Position numbers and translations under genes: made by a program. Below, in pieces: positions 1 to 7,043 of a stretch of DNA of 12,850 nucleotides. The stretch is from assembly GCA_031281385.1 (NCBI GenBank), contig JAITFL010000177.1, positions 1 through 12,850 of the forward strand, read 5' to 3'. Source of the stretch: Holophagales bacterium (lineage in GTDB: Bacteria > Acidobacteriota > Holophagae > Holophagales > Holophagaceae). How positions within the stretch are numbered: position 1 is the first letter of the stretch; the number at the start of each line of letters is the position of its first letter. The notes beneath the pieces were generated by a model. That model did no database searches. It had not been told where the DNA came from and saw only the letters and a list, made by a program, of their open reading frames with translations.

Positions 1-170
1 ACAAGCGGCCTGCCGCAACCGGAGCATACGGCGTTGCCACGCGCTATCGGTTTGAAGCAAGCCGGACATTGAAAGCCGAAAGGCGAGCGGCTGCCGCATT
101 TGGAACACAGGCGGGAATCCCGCTCTATCATTTCCCCGCAATGGACACACGGCTGCTTGTAAGTGGCCAA
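1..170 (-). CDS. Double zinc-ribbon protein, N-terminal part (partial, runs off window)
   Basis: Reading the minus strand from a TTG at 170 gives 56 codons open to the window edge. Four CxxC knuckles are visible: C8/C11, C22/C25, C35/C38 and C49/C52, each pair spaced as in tandem rubredoxin-like zinc ribbons, and the last is followed by GRPL. This is the pattern of the double zinc ribbon (DZR-type) family, which binds two zinc ions; the role of such proteins is usually unknown. TTG is the likely start because an in-frame TAG lies two codons upstream, no ATG or GTG is available between, and a G-run that can act as Shine-Dalgarno sits a few bases upstream. A -35/-10 pair (226-253) lies at the right distance. 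It is transcribed divergently from der. The C-terminal part is outside the window, so further domains cannot be judged. I do not know its function. Confidence 0.72.
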   Translation of the reverse strand, partial: MATYKQPCVHCGEMIERDSRLCSKCGSRSPFGFQCPACFKPIARGNAVCSGCGRPL

Positions 171-225
171 ATGCTATTCCCCCCCTGTTTGACGCCGCAC
201 TCATTACCCAACCCGGCGCAAAAAA

Positions 226-253
226 ATTATGGCACCGTTTCAAGAATTGGCAA
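226..253 (-). promoter_or_regulatory. Promoter for the zinc-ribbon gene
   Basis: On the minus strand, TTGCCA (253-248) and CATAAT (231-226) are each five of six to the sigma-70 consensus and are 16 bases apart. Transcription would start near 219, leaving a leader of about 50 nt before the TTG at 170. Confidence 0.55.
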
Positions 254-388
254 GAGTTTTTTTAGGCCAGACCGCAAGCGCGATCTGGCCCATCATGGCC
301 ACAGTGTCGTTTTTGGGCCGATGGTTCAGCGACTATTGTTTGGGGTTCCGTGGTTTTTATATCAAGTTGCGCTCATCTGAACGCGACT

Positions 389-397
389 TGGTATAAT
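389..397 (+). promoter_or_regulatory. Extended -10 promoter for der
   Basis: TGGTATAAT at 389-397 is a perfect -10 with the TGn extension. The -35 is poor (TTGCGC at 367-372, 19-base spacer), which is tolerated when the -10 is extended. The leader to der would be about 85 nt and carries the hairpins at 396-411 and 430-446. Confidence 0.5.
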
Positions 398-489
398 GCC
401 TTTTTGGGCATCTTTGGCATCCATAAGACTGCCAAGGTTTTTGGCACCATTTCTAAAGCCCTTAACAAACGTAGCACCGCGAAACCGCA

Positions 490-1956
490 ATGAAAGTACC
501 TTTAGTCGCCATCTGTGGGCGCCCCAATGTCGGAAAGTCCACCCTGTTCAACAGGATCACGCGCAGCCGCGCAGCCTTGGTGCATGACCTGCCGGGGATG
601 ACTAGGGATCGCTCCTATGGGCGGGTCGTCTGCATGGATGGCTCGGGCCAGCCAACAGAGGTGTTCGACCTGATAGATACAGGCGGGCTGGACTTTGAAG
701 GCGACGATGTGATCACGCAAGGCATAACTCGCATGGCGGAGGGGGCCCTAAACGAGGCTCACGTTATCCTGTTGATGGTTGACGGCCACGCAGGTTTTAC
801 AACGGGCGACGCGGAAATCGCCCAAAGGGTAATTCGCATGGGCAAGCCGGCCATGTTGGTAGTGAATAAGTTAGATGGCATGAGGGGCGGTGCCCCAGAT
901 GGGGCCTTCTACGAGCTTGGATTCGAGAATGTCCACTTGGTCAGCTCTGCCCACGGCGCGGGGGTGCCAGACTTGCTGGAATCGGTGCTTGCCGCCCTGC
1001 CATTCCACCGCACACCAGAAGAAGCGGATGAACACGACAAGTCGGACGAACTGCGCTTTGCCATCATCGGTCGGCCCAACGTGGGCAAGTCGAGCCTCAC
1101 CAATTGTCTTTTGGGCTTTGAGCGCAGCTTGGTGAGCGAGGTGGCCGGCACGACAAGGGACGCAGTTGATACTATCTTCAAGCGCGGGGAAAGGGTCTAT
1201 CGCTTGATAGACACTGCCGGGATAAGGCGCAAGGGCAAGACCACCCAAGGGGCCGAGATACTTTCTATCCTAAAGGCAAAGCAGGCGATGGCTAGGGCCG
1301 ACGTCAGCCTGTTGCTGATTGACGCGCTGGAAGGAGTGGCCCACCAAGACGCGGTCATAGCCGGATACGCCCATGACGCGGGCGCCGCAGTGATCTTGGT
1401 GGTCAACAAATGGGACGCGGTTGAAAAGGATGGCTTTACGGCCCTGCAAGTGGAGGAAAACATCAGAAGCGGCTTGGGCTTTTTGCAGCACGCCCCGATG
1501 ATTTTTATTTCTGCCCTCACCGGCCAAAGGGTCTCCAAATTGTTTGGCCTGATAGACGAAGTCGCGGCCTGCCACGCCAAAAGGGTTTCCACGGGCGAGC
1601 TGAACCGGTTTTTGAGGGAGGCGGTGGCCACCATGCATCCCCCGGCTGCGGATGGCAAACTGCCAAAACTGTTTTTTATGACGCAGGTAGGCACCAGGCC
1701 CCCAAGCTTCGTCATCAAGTCCAATACAGACAGCAACATACACTTTAGCTACATGCGTTATCTAGAGAACCGCATGAGGGATGAATTTGGCTTTGCCGGG
1801 ACCCCCATCCGCCTGTCAGTGCACAAATCACACAAGGGCGAAGGCCCGGCCCCAAGAACTGCTAGGGTCAGAAAAATTTTGGACGTTGGTGAAGGGCTGA
1901 AGCCATCGAAAAGGCAAAAGGGGCCATCTTCTAAGCGTAGGCGGGCGGCAAAATAA
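490..1956 (+). CDS. der: Ribosome-assembly GTPase Der (EngA)
   Basis: Der is a double-Era GTPase needed for maturation of the large ribosomal subunit in the cytoplasm. Two G domains are visible. In the first, the P-loop GRPNVGKS is at 10-17, PGMTRD at 35-40, DTGG at 63-66 and NKLD at 126-129. In the second, the P-loop GRPNVGKS is at 194-201, AGTTRD at 219-224, DTAG at 241-244 and NKWD at 306-309. A KH-like C-terminal domain follows (about 375-460, with the typical PPSFVIKSN and GTPIRL stretches), then a short lysine/arginine-rich tail. The 488-residue length is slightly above the usual 430-490 range because of the tail. The ATG at 490 begins at the family's normal N-terminus; the Shine-Dalgarno is weak. 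The stop codon abuts the heptamer repeat at 1955. Confidence 0.97.
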   Translation: MKVPLVAICGRPNVGKSTLFNRITRSRAALVHDLPGMTRDRSYGRVVCMDGSGQPTEVFDLIDTGGLDFEGDDVITQGITRMAEGALNEAHVILLMVDGHAGFTTGDAEIAQRVIRMGKPAMLVVNKLDGMRGGAPDGAFYELGFENVHLVSSAHGAGVPDLLESVLAALPFHRTPEEADEHDKSDELRFAIIGRPNVGKSSLTNCLLGFERSLVSEVAGTTRDAVDTIFKRGERVYRLIDTAGIRRKGKTTQGAEILSILKAKQAMARADVSLLLIDALEGVAHQDAVIAGYAHDAGAAVILVVNKWDAVEKDGFTALQVEENIRSGLGFLQHAPMIFISALTGQRVSKLFGLIDEVAACHAKRVSTGELNRFLREAVATMHPPAADGKLPKLFFMTQVGTRPPSFVIKSNTDSNIHFSYMRYLENRMRDEFGFAGTPIRLSVHKSHKGEGPAPRTARVRKILDVGEGLKPSKRQKGPSSKRRRAAK

Positions 1957-1994
1957 TTGACAATTGACAATTGACAATGGACAATTGACAATGG
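1955..1994. repeat. Tandem heptamer repeat AATTGAC
   Basis: Five consecutive heptamers (1955-1961, 1962-1968, 1969-1975, 1976-1982, 1983-1989) plus a partial sixth (1990-1994). The fourth unit reads AATGGAC and the partial unit AATGG, so there are two T-to-G variants. The array begins inside the TAA stop of der. Each junction creates a TTGACA hexamer and a CAATTG palindrome. It resembles short tandemly repeated sequences found between genes in various bacteria. No role is evident. Confidence 0.9.
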
Positions 1995-2109
1995 TGGATG
2001 CGGCCTACGACCGCGCTGTTTTTAAAATTGGTGGGTGCCTATTGTATGGCAGCTTTAAGAAGTTGGATAAGGAATATGGGCAATGATTGGGGATTTTGCA
2101 AGAGGGTTC

Positions 2110-2121
2110 AATTGACAATTG
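2110..2121. repeat. Isolated second copy of the AATTGAC heptamer
   Basis: One full heptamer (2110-2116) and five bases of the next (2117-2121), in the same orientation as the array at 1955-1994, about 115 bases downstream in the same der-murI gap. The bases between (1995-2109) show no gene or structure I can support. Confidence 0.6.
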
Positions 2122-2175
2122 CGGGTATTTCTCATGGTCGCCGCATAGAACGCAAACTGGATACAAGATAGAGGT

Positions 2176-3000
2176 ATGACTGTCACACGGCCCTCCCAAA
2201 TGGTTGGAATATTCGATTCCGGCGTGGGAGGCCTATCTGTATTGAAGGCCGTCAGGGCAGTCCGCAAAGACGTTTGCATTCGCTACGTTGCAGACCAAGC
2301 CAATGTCCCATACGGCCCAAGGCCCTTGGAGGAAGTCAGGGGCTTCGCTTCTGGCATTGCAAAATTCTTGATCTCGGAGCGGGCCGCCTTGGTGGTCGTG
2401 GCTTGCAACGCCGCCTCTGCGGCTGCGCTTTACAGCTTGAGAGAGGATTTTCCAGATACTCCATTTGTCGGCATGGAGCCAGCGGTCAAGCCGGCTGCGA
2501 CCCAGTCAATTTCCGGAGTTGTCGGCGTTTTGGCCACCCCTGCCACTTTTCAAGGCAAGCTATACGCCTCGGTCATCGAGCGCTTTGCGGCCAACGTGAA
2601 GGTCTTGACCAGCGATTGCCCAGGGCTGGTGCAGCGCATCGAGCAGGGCGATTTGGACGGCCCAGCAACAAGGTCAATTTTGGAGCAGGCCCTTGGCCCG
2701 ATGATGGATGCCGGTGCAGACACCATAGTCCTAGGATGCACGCACTACCCCTTTGTAATTCCCCTCGTGCAGTCAATTGTGGGAACAAGGGCAAAGGTGA
2801 TAGACCCCTCCCCTGCCGTAGCCCGGCAAGTTGACAAAATTCTCAAAGAAAACGGCCAGCCCACAGAAACCTGCGGCGAAACGCTGCTATTCACCACCGG
2901 CGATGCAGGGCCTTTTGATTTAGTGGCGTCCTCTTTGCTCGGCGAAACACTTCCGATTTCTTCGCTAAAGTGGGATCGCAGCTCGCTCCTGCCACTCTAA
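2176..3000 (+). CDS. murI: Glutamate racemase MurI
   Basis: MurI interconverts L- and D-glutamate in the cytoplasm to supply D-Glu for peptidoglycan. The family hallmarks are present in order: FDSGVGGLSV at 13-22 (D14, S15), PYGPRP at 45-50, the first catalytic cysteine C77 in VACNAAS (75-81), GMEPAVKPA at 99-107, GVLATPAT at 117-124, and the second catalytic cysteine C188 in GCTHYP (187-192). The 274-residue length is normal. The motif after C77 reads C-N-A where the family usually has C-N-T or C-N-S; A79 therefore lacks the hydroxyl side chain next to the substrate. The start at ATG 2176 has AGAGG directly upstream with very short spacing; the second Met (codon 9, position 2200) has no visible Shine-Dalgarno but would leave the VGIFDSG core intact. 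Confidence 0.94.
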   Translation: MTVTRPSQMVGIFDSGVGGLSVLKAVRAVRKDVCIRYVADQANVPYGPRPLEEVRGFASGIAKFLISERAALVVVACNAASAAALYSLREDFPDTPFVGMEPAVKPAATQSISGVVGVLATPATFQGKLYASVIERFAANVKVLTSDCPGLVQRIEQGDLDGPATRSILEQALGPMMDAGADTIVLGCTHYPFVIPLVQSIVGTRAKVIDPSPAVARQVDKILKENGQPTETCGETLLFTTGDAGPFDLVASSLLGETLPISSLKWDRSSLLPL

Positions 3001-3020
3001 CCCCCCCATTTTTGCCGCCG

Positions 3021-3042
3021 GGCGCGGTCGCCGTTGTTGTTT
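3021..3042 (+). terminator. Weak candidate terminator after murI
   Basis: GGCG (3021-3024), loop CGGT, CGCC (3029-3032), followed by the T-rich GTTGTTGTTT. The stem is only four base pairs, so termination would be inefficient at best. Confidence 0.22.
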
Positions 3043-3083
3043 CCGGCTGTCTGATGGTCGGCCATGCAATTTGATGCTATCTT

Positions 3084-3112
3084 TTTTTGTCTTTGTTTGC
3101 AATTTTTATAAT
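3084..3112 (+). promoter_or_regulatory. Promoter of the HD-GYP gene run
   Basis: A perfect TATAAT at 3107-3112 sits in an AT-rich tract 31 bases before the first gene. The -35 at 17-base spacing (3084-3089, TTTTTG) is poor, so an activator or AT-rich upstream contacts may be needed. No cyclic di-GMP riboswitch fold was recognised between 3001 and 3143. No other good promoter was noticed up to 10028, which fits one transcript. Confidence 0.45.
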
Positions 3113-3143
3113 AAAATAAAAATGGGCAATTCATGGAGTGGCG

Positions 3144-4265
3144 ATGGACAACGAACGTGCGACGGTGATGGTGGTTGATGACAACTTGGCTAATTTGATG
3201 GTCGCCAAACTAGCGCTGACGCACTCATATGATGTGTTCACCGTGCCATCCGCAGCAAAAATGTTTGACATGCTAGAGCGAAATAGGCCCAGCTTGATAC
3301 TGCTTGACATTGAAATGCCAGAGACCGATGGCATGGAAGCGCTTTCAACCCTTAAATCCAAACCCGATTTAGCCGACATCCCCGTTATTTTTCTAACCGC
3401 AAAGGGAGACGATGAAAGCGAGCTGCGGGGCCTGGCCCTTGGCGCCGTTGACTATATCTCAAAGCCATTCATGCCTCAGCTTCTCTTGAAGAGGGTTGAC
3501 CTTCACCTCACCATAGAATCTCAGAAACTCCGCTTGGAAGAGCAGGCCAAGAACTTGGAGTCAAGCTTTAGGGCAATCAAGAATTTCAATGAGAACCTGC
3601 AGCAGATGGTCGAGGACAAAACGCGGGAGATAATCAAGCTGCAAAACGCCATCCTGCATGGAGTGGCGAATATCGTGGAGAGCCGCGACGACACCACCGG
3701 CGGACACGTTGAACGTACGCAGCACTACCTCAAGACGCTGATAGGCGGCCTCAACAAATTGAACCTGTACCAAGAAGACATGGTGGGATGGGACATTGAA
3801 TTGATGATCGAATCGTCCCAACTGCACGATGTGGGCAAGATAGCCATTTCAGACAGCATCCTAAAAAAACCCGGGCGCCTCACCAAAGAGGAATTCGACA
3901 CAATGAAAAAGCATGTGGACGTTGGCGTCAACCTCATCGAGAAAATAGAGACCGAAGTCTCTGGCACAGATTTTCTTAGGTACGCAAAAATTTTTGTGGA
4001 AACCCACCACGAAAAATGGGACGGCAGCGGCTACCCCAAGGGGCTTGCCGGCAACGACATCCCCCTGCCGGGCAGGCTGATGGCTTTGGCCGATGTGTAC
4101 GACGCGCTCACCTCTGCCCGGCCTTACAAAGACGCCTTCCCGCCCGATGAGGCCGCCCGCATCATACGGGAGGGGAAAGGGAACCACTTCGACCCAGTCC
4201 TTGTGGACGCATTTGACCAAGTAGCCGACCAATTTGCGTCCATCGCCAGCGAACCCACGAACTAA
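3144..4265 (+). CDS. Gene A: REC-HD-GYP response regulator (cyclic di-GMP phosphodiesterase)
   Basis: A soluble two-domain protein of 373 residues. The receiver domain (about 5-122) has the acidic pair D12/D13, phospho-acceptor D55 in LLDIEMP, T85 and K107 in SKPF. A helical linker (about 125-165) follows, then a complete HD-GYP domain. Metal-ligand residues expected from characterised HD-GYP enzymes are all present: E179, H188, H228/D229, H257, H288/H289 and D317, with the signature HHEKWDGSGYP at 288-298. It should hydrolyse cyclic di-GMP under control of receiver phosphorylation. I chose ATG 3144 because GGAG at 3135-3138 is five bases upstream; a GTG at 3138 in the same frame overlaps that Shine-Dalgarno. 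It heads the seven-gene run. Its partner kinase is plausibly gene G, the only histidine kinase in the window (inference). The HD-GYP part closely resembles that of gene D. Confidence 0.93.
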   Translation: MDNERATVMVVDDNLANLMVAKLALTHSYDVFTVPSAAKMFDMLERNRPSLILLDIEMPETDGMEALSTLKSKPDLADIPVIFLTAKGDDESELRGLALGAVDYISKPFMPQLLLKRVDLHLTIESQKLRLEEQAKNLESSFRAIKNFNENLQQMVEDKTREIIKLQNAILHGVANIVESRDDTTGGHVERTQHYLKTLIGGLNKLNLYQEDMVGWDIELMIESSQLHDVGKIAISDSILKKPGRLTKEEFDTMKKHVDVGVNLIEKIETEVSGTDFLRYAKIFVETHHEKWDGSGYPKGLAGNDIPLPGRLMALADVYDALTSARPYKDAFPPDEAARIIREGKGNHFDPVLVDAFDQVADQFASIASEPTN

Positions 4266-4291
4266 TAACATTGCATGGGATCAGGCCAGAC

Positions 4292-5641
4292 ATGAAAGAA
4301 CTGCTGAGGAGATTTGGGAAGTATGTGTCGCGCAATTTGATGATGATAGTCTATTTTTCTGCCGGCTTCGCAGTTATTGGAATTTCAATTTATAGCCAGA
4401 GGCAGATGGTAACCGTTATTAATTCAAGCGAACACAATTTTAGGGATAAATTGATAGCAGATGCTAAGAGGCTTGCCCCACTGGCTACTCTTGAAGAACT
4501 CAATAATTACCGCGTGCCTGCGGACGCTCAGAGGCCCGAGTGGAAAGCGCTGCGCCAAAAGCTGATCGAATTCGCCGAAGACGCCGAAGTCAAGTATGCC
4601 TATTATCTGCGTGTTGAGGGCGACAAGGTGCAGTACATCGTTGACAATGACCTTGATGAAAATACTAGGTCAGGGATTGACACAGAACCAGAGGAACTCA
4701 GCACTTATATAGACATAAAGCCTACGCTTGAAGGGGAAGCGTGTGTGAGTCAACTCGGGGAGTATGCCAAAGACTGGCCCGGATTGGTCTCGGCATATGT
4801 CCCATTATTCGATGACAACGGACGCGTTGCAGCAATCTGCGGGGTGGACGTAGATGACAGAAACTTGTTGGAAATGCATGCGATGGAACGTTGGCTTATT
4901 GTTATAAAAACATTGGCATTTATCATACTGTATGTAAGCGGCGTTTTCTGTATCGGGGGCTTGAATAAGATGGTCGAGATCAAGATTCGTGAGGTAGTCA
5001 AGCTGCAAAATGCCATCATGCACGGAGTGGCAAATATGGTAGAGAGCCGCGACAGCGGCACTGGAGAACATATCGAGCGCACCCAGCACTACCTAAGGGC
5101 GCTGATAGACAGCCTGAGCAAAATGGGCCTGTACCAAAAAGAAATGAAGGAATGGGACATTGAATTGATGATCGAGTCGTCCCAACTGCACGATGTTGGC
5201 AAAATAGCCATCTCCGACAGCATCCTCAACAAGCCTGGAAGCCTCACCACAGAAGAGTTCGAGATCATGAAGAAACATGTGGAGTCTGGCATAACCATTA
5301 TCGAGAGGATAGAGCAAGATGCCTATGGCACCGATTTTTTGAGGTACGCAAAAATAATCGCGCAGACGCACCACGAAAAATGGGACGGCAGCGGCTACCC
5401 CAAAGGGTTGGCCGGCAGCGACATCCCCCTGCCCGGCAGGCTCATGGCCATAGCCGACATGTACGACGCATTGACCTCCAGCCGTTCCTACAAAGACCCC
5501 TATCCGTCCGAAGAAGCAGCCAGAATCATCAGGGAAGGGCGGGGGACTCATTTTGACCCAGTCCTCGTGGACGCTTTCGAGCAAGTAGCCGACCGATTTG
5601 CTTCAATCGCTCGCCGGCCATCGAATCAACACATCACATGA
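4292..5641 (+). CDS. Gene B: membrane Cache-HD-GYP phosphodiesterase
   Basis: 449 residues in the order TM1 (about 15-35), extracytoplasmic sensor (about 40-200), TM2 (about 203-223), a short helical linker, and HD-GYP (about 237-440). The sensor has features of a single Cache/PDC fold: KYAYYLR at 101-107, YIVDND at 115-120, SAYVPLFD at 167-174 and the closing CGVDVDD at 183-189. All expected HD-GYP metal ligands are present: E251, H260, H300/D301, H329, H360/H361 and D389, with HHEKWDGSGYP at 360-370. It should couple binding of an unknown small ligand outside the membrane to cyclic di-GMP hydrolysis. I chose ATG 4292 by analogy with the paralogues, which mostly start xTG-AAA; a TTG at 4271 is in frame. 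The gap from gene A is 26 bases. Its sensor most resembles that of gene D. Confidence 0.9.
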   Translation: MKELLRRFGKYVSRNLMMIVYFSAGFAVIGISIYSQRQMVTVINSSEHNFRDKLIADAKRLAPLATLEELNNYRVPADAQRPEWKALRQKLIEFAEDAEVKYAYYLRVEGDKVQYIVDNDLDENTRSGIDTEPEELSTYIDIKPTLEGEACVSQLGEYAKDWPGLVSAYVPLFDDNGRVAAICGVDVDDRNLLEMHAMERWLIVIKTLAFIILYVSGVFCIGGLNKMVEIKIREVVKLQNAIMHGVANMVESRDSGTGEHIERTQHYLRALIDSLSKMGLYQKEMKEWDIELMIESSQLHDVGKIAISDSILNKPGSLTTEEFEIMKKHVESGITIIERIEQDAYGTDFLRYAKIIAQTHHEKWDGSGYPKGLAGSDIPLPGRLMAIADMYDALTSSRSYKDPYPSEEAARIIREGRGTHFDPVLVDAFEQVADRFASIARRPSNQHIT

Positions 5642-5656
5642 GGAGATGACATCAAA

Positions 5657-7030
5657 ATGATGAAAGCGTTGCTTGCAAAATTGAAGAAAGGCATCACGCT
5701 CAATTGGTTGCCGTTGACTATTATTTTTGTCGGCATCACCATCGGAGCAGTGTCCATCTATGGCTGGGTAAAAGTCATGGGCATCATAGAGATCAGCCAG
5801 CAAAACATCAGGGGCAAATTGCTGGAAGCCGCAAAAAGGCTTGCCACATTGACCACCGCAGAGGAACTGGACAAATTTCACGAGCCGGCGGATGCCGCGA
5901 AACCCGAATGGAAGGTGCTGCGCCAAAAGCTGATTGTGTTTGCCAAAGAAGCGGATGTCAAATATGCCTATTACATGCGCGTGGTTGGCGACAAGATACA
6001 GTACATCGTTGACAACGACTTTGATGAAAAGACGAGGGTCGGAATTGACAAAGAACTTAAGGAATTACGCGATTATCTGGATTTGACGCCCACGCTTGGC
6101 GGGAAGGCGAGAGTGGCCGAACTGGGCGAGTACGCCCTAGAATGGCCTGGGCTTTGCTCAGCGTACGCCCCCATATTTAACAGCAAAGGGGAAGTAATCG
6201 CAATCAGCGGAGTGGACATAGATGACAGAGAAATATTGGGCATGTTCGAAACCGAGAAGACGATAACTATTTTGCTTGCCTCAATGGTCATCTTCGTGTC
6301 TATCAGCGGCGCGTTTGGTTTCAAGAACCTTAAACGGATGATCAAAGCCAGGACGGAGGAAGTTTCCAAGTTGCAAAATGCCATCGTGCGCGGATTGGCA
6401 AATATGGTGGAGAGCCGGGATGGCGGCACCGGTGGCCACATCGAGCGCACACAGCACTATCTCAGGGCGTTGATAGGTAGCCTTAACAATTTGGGCCTGT
6501 ACCAAGAAGACATGAAAAAATTGTATGTTGCTGGTGGGGGAGGGGACATTGAATTGATGATTGAATCATCCCAACTGCACGACGTGGGCAAAATAGCCAT
6601 TTCAGACAGCATCCTGCAAAAGCCCGGAGGCCTCACCAAGGAGGAGTTCGAGAGCATGAAAAAACATGTGGAAGAGGGTGTAGCCATCTTAAAGAGGATA
6701 GAATCCGAAGTGCCTGGCACTACTTTTTTATGGTACGCCAAATTCTTTGCCGCCTACCACCATGAAAGATGGGACGGCAGCGGCTACCCCAGCGGTTTGG
6801 CCGGCGGCGATATACCGCTTTTAGGCAGGCTCATGGCCATAGCCGATGTGTACGATGCGCTGACTTCTCACCGCCCTTACAAAGAGGCGTTCTCGCACGA
6901 AGAAGCCGTCCGCATCATACGGGAAGGCAGGGGAACCCAATTCGACCCGGCGCTGGTGGACGCTTTCGAACAAGTGGCCGACCAATTTGCTTTGATAGCC
7001 CACCAATCTAGGAATAAATACATCGCATGA
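5657..7030 (+). CDS. Gene C: membrane Cache-HD-GYP phosphodiesterase with a glycine-rich insert
   Basis: 457 residues with the same order as gene B: TM1 (about 19-40), Cache-like sensor (about 44-200), TM2 (about 203-223), HD-GYP (about 240-450). Sensor landmarks are KYAYYMR at 102-108, YIVDND at 116-121 and SGVDIDD at 184-190. The expected metal ligands are intact: E252, H261, H308/D309, H337, H368/H369 and D397, with HHERWDGSGYP at 368-378. Oddity: LYVAGGGG (289-296) stands where the paralogues have a single Trp, a net gain of seven residues in the loop just before the helix leading to the HD motif. Start ATG 5657 has AGGAG at 5641-5645, which overlaps the stop codon of gene B. The sensor is closest to that of gene E. 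Catalysis seems likely, but the insert could alter it. Confidence 0.9.
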   Translation: MMKALLAKLKKGITLNWLPLTIIFVGITIGAVSIYGWVKVMGIIEISQQNIRGKLLEAAKRLATLTTAEELDKFHEPADAAKPEWKVLRQKLIVFAKEADVKYAYYMRVVGDKIQYIVDNDFDEKTRVGIDKELKELRDYLDLTPTLGGKARVAELGEYALEWPGLCSAYAPIFNSKGEVIAISGVDIDDREILGMFETEKTITILLASMVIFVSISGAFGFKNLKRMIKARTEEVSKLQNAIVRGLANMVESRDGGTGGHIERTQHYLRALIGSLNNLGLYQEDMKKLYVAGGGGDIELMIESSQLHDVGKIAISDSILQKPGGLTKEEFESMKKHVEEGVAILKRIESEVPGTTFLWYAKFFAAYHHERWDGSGYPSGLAGGDIPLLGRLMAIADVYDALTSHRPYKEAFSHEEAVRIIREGRGTQFDPALVDAFEQVADQFALIAHQSRNKYIA

Positions 7031-7043
7031 GGCAAAGTCAAAT

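Larger units (their letters stand above)
171..489. other. Divergent intergenic region between the zinc-ribbon gene and der
   Basis: No coding sequence is supported across these 319 bases. The region holds a minus-strand promoter (226-253), a plus-strand extended -10 (389-397) and several inverted repeats. GGCCAGA (265-271) pairs perfectly with TCTGGCC (284-290) around a 12-base loop that can itself form a short CGC/GCG stem. ATGCC (396-400) pairs with GGCAT (407-411). TGCCAA (430-435) pairs with TTGGCA (441-446). The last two lie in the predicted der leader, and an extra TTGGCA at 413-418 could pair with 430-435 instead, so alternative folds are possible. None is followed by a U-run in the sense of either gene, so they are not simple terminators. 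Confidence 0.5.

Noticed and set aside
69..380. Plus-strand open frame of 103 codons
   Set aside because: It lies opposite the zinc-ribbon gene and runs across promoters and hairpins; its protein has no recognisable pattern.
1955..1994. CRISPR-like array
   Set aside because: The units are seven bases long with no spacers.
2046..2171. Small plus-strand frame of 41 codons before murI
   Set aside because: No convincing Shine-Dalgarno, it spans the heptamer copy, and its composition gives no sign of a protein.
3001..3143. Cyclic di-GMP riboswitch ahead of the HD-GYP run
   Set aside because: No recognisable conserved core was seen in this short AT-rich leader; only a promoter-like -10 is supported.
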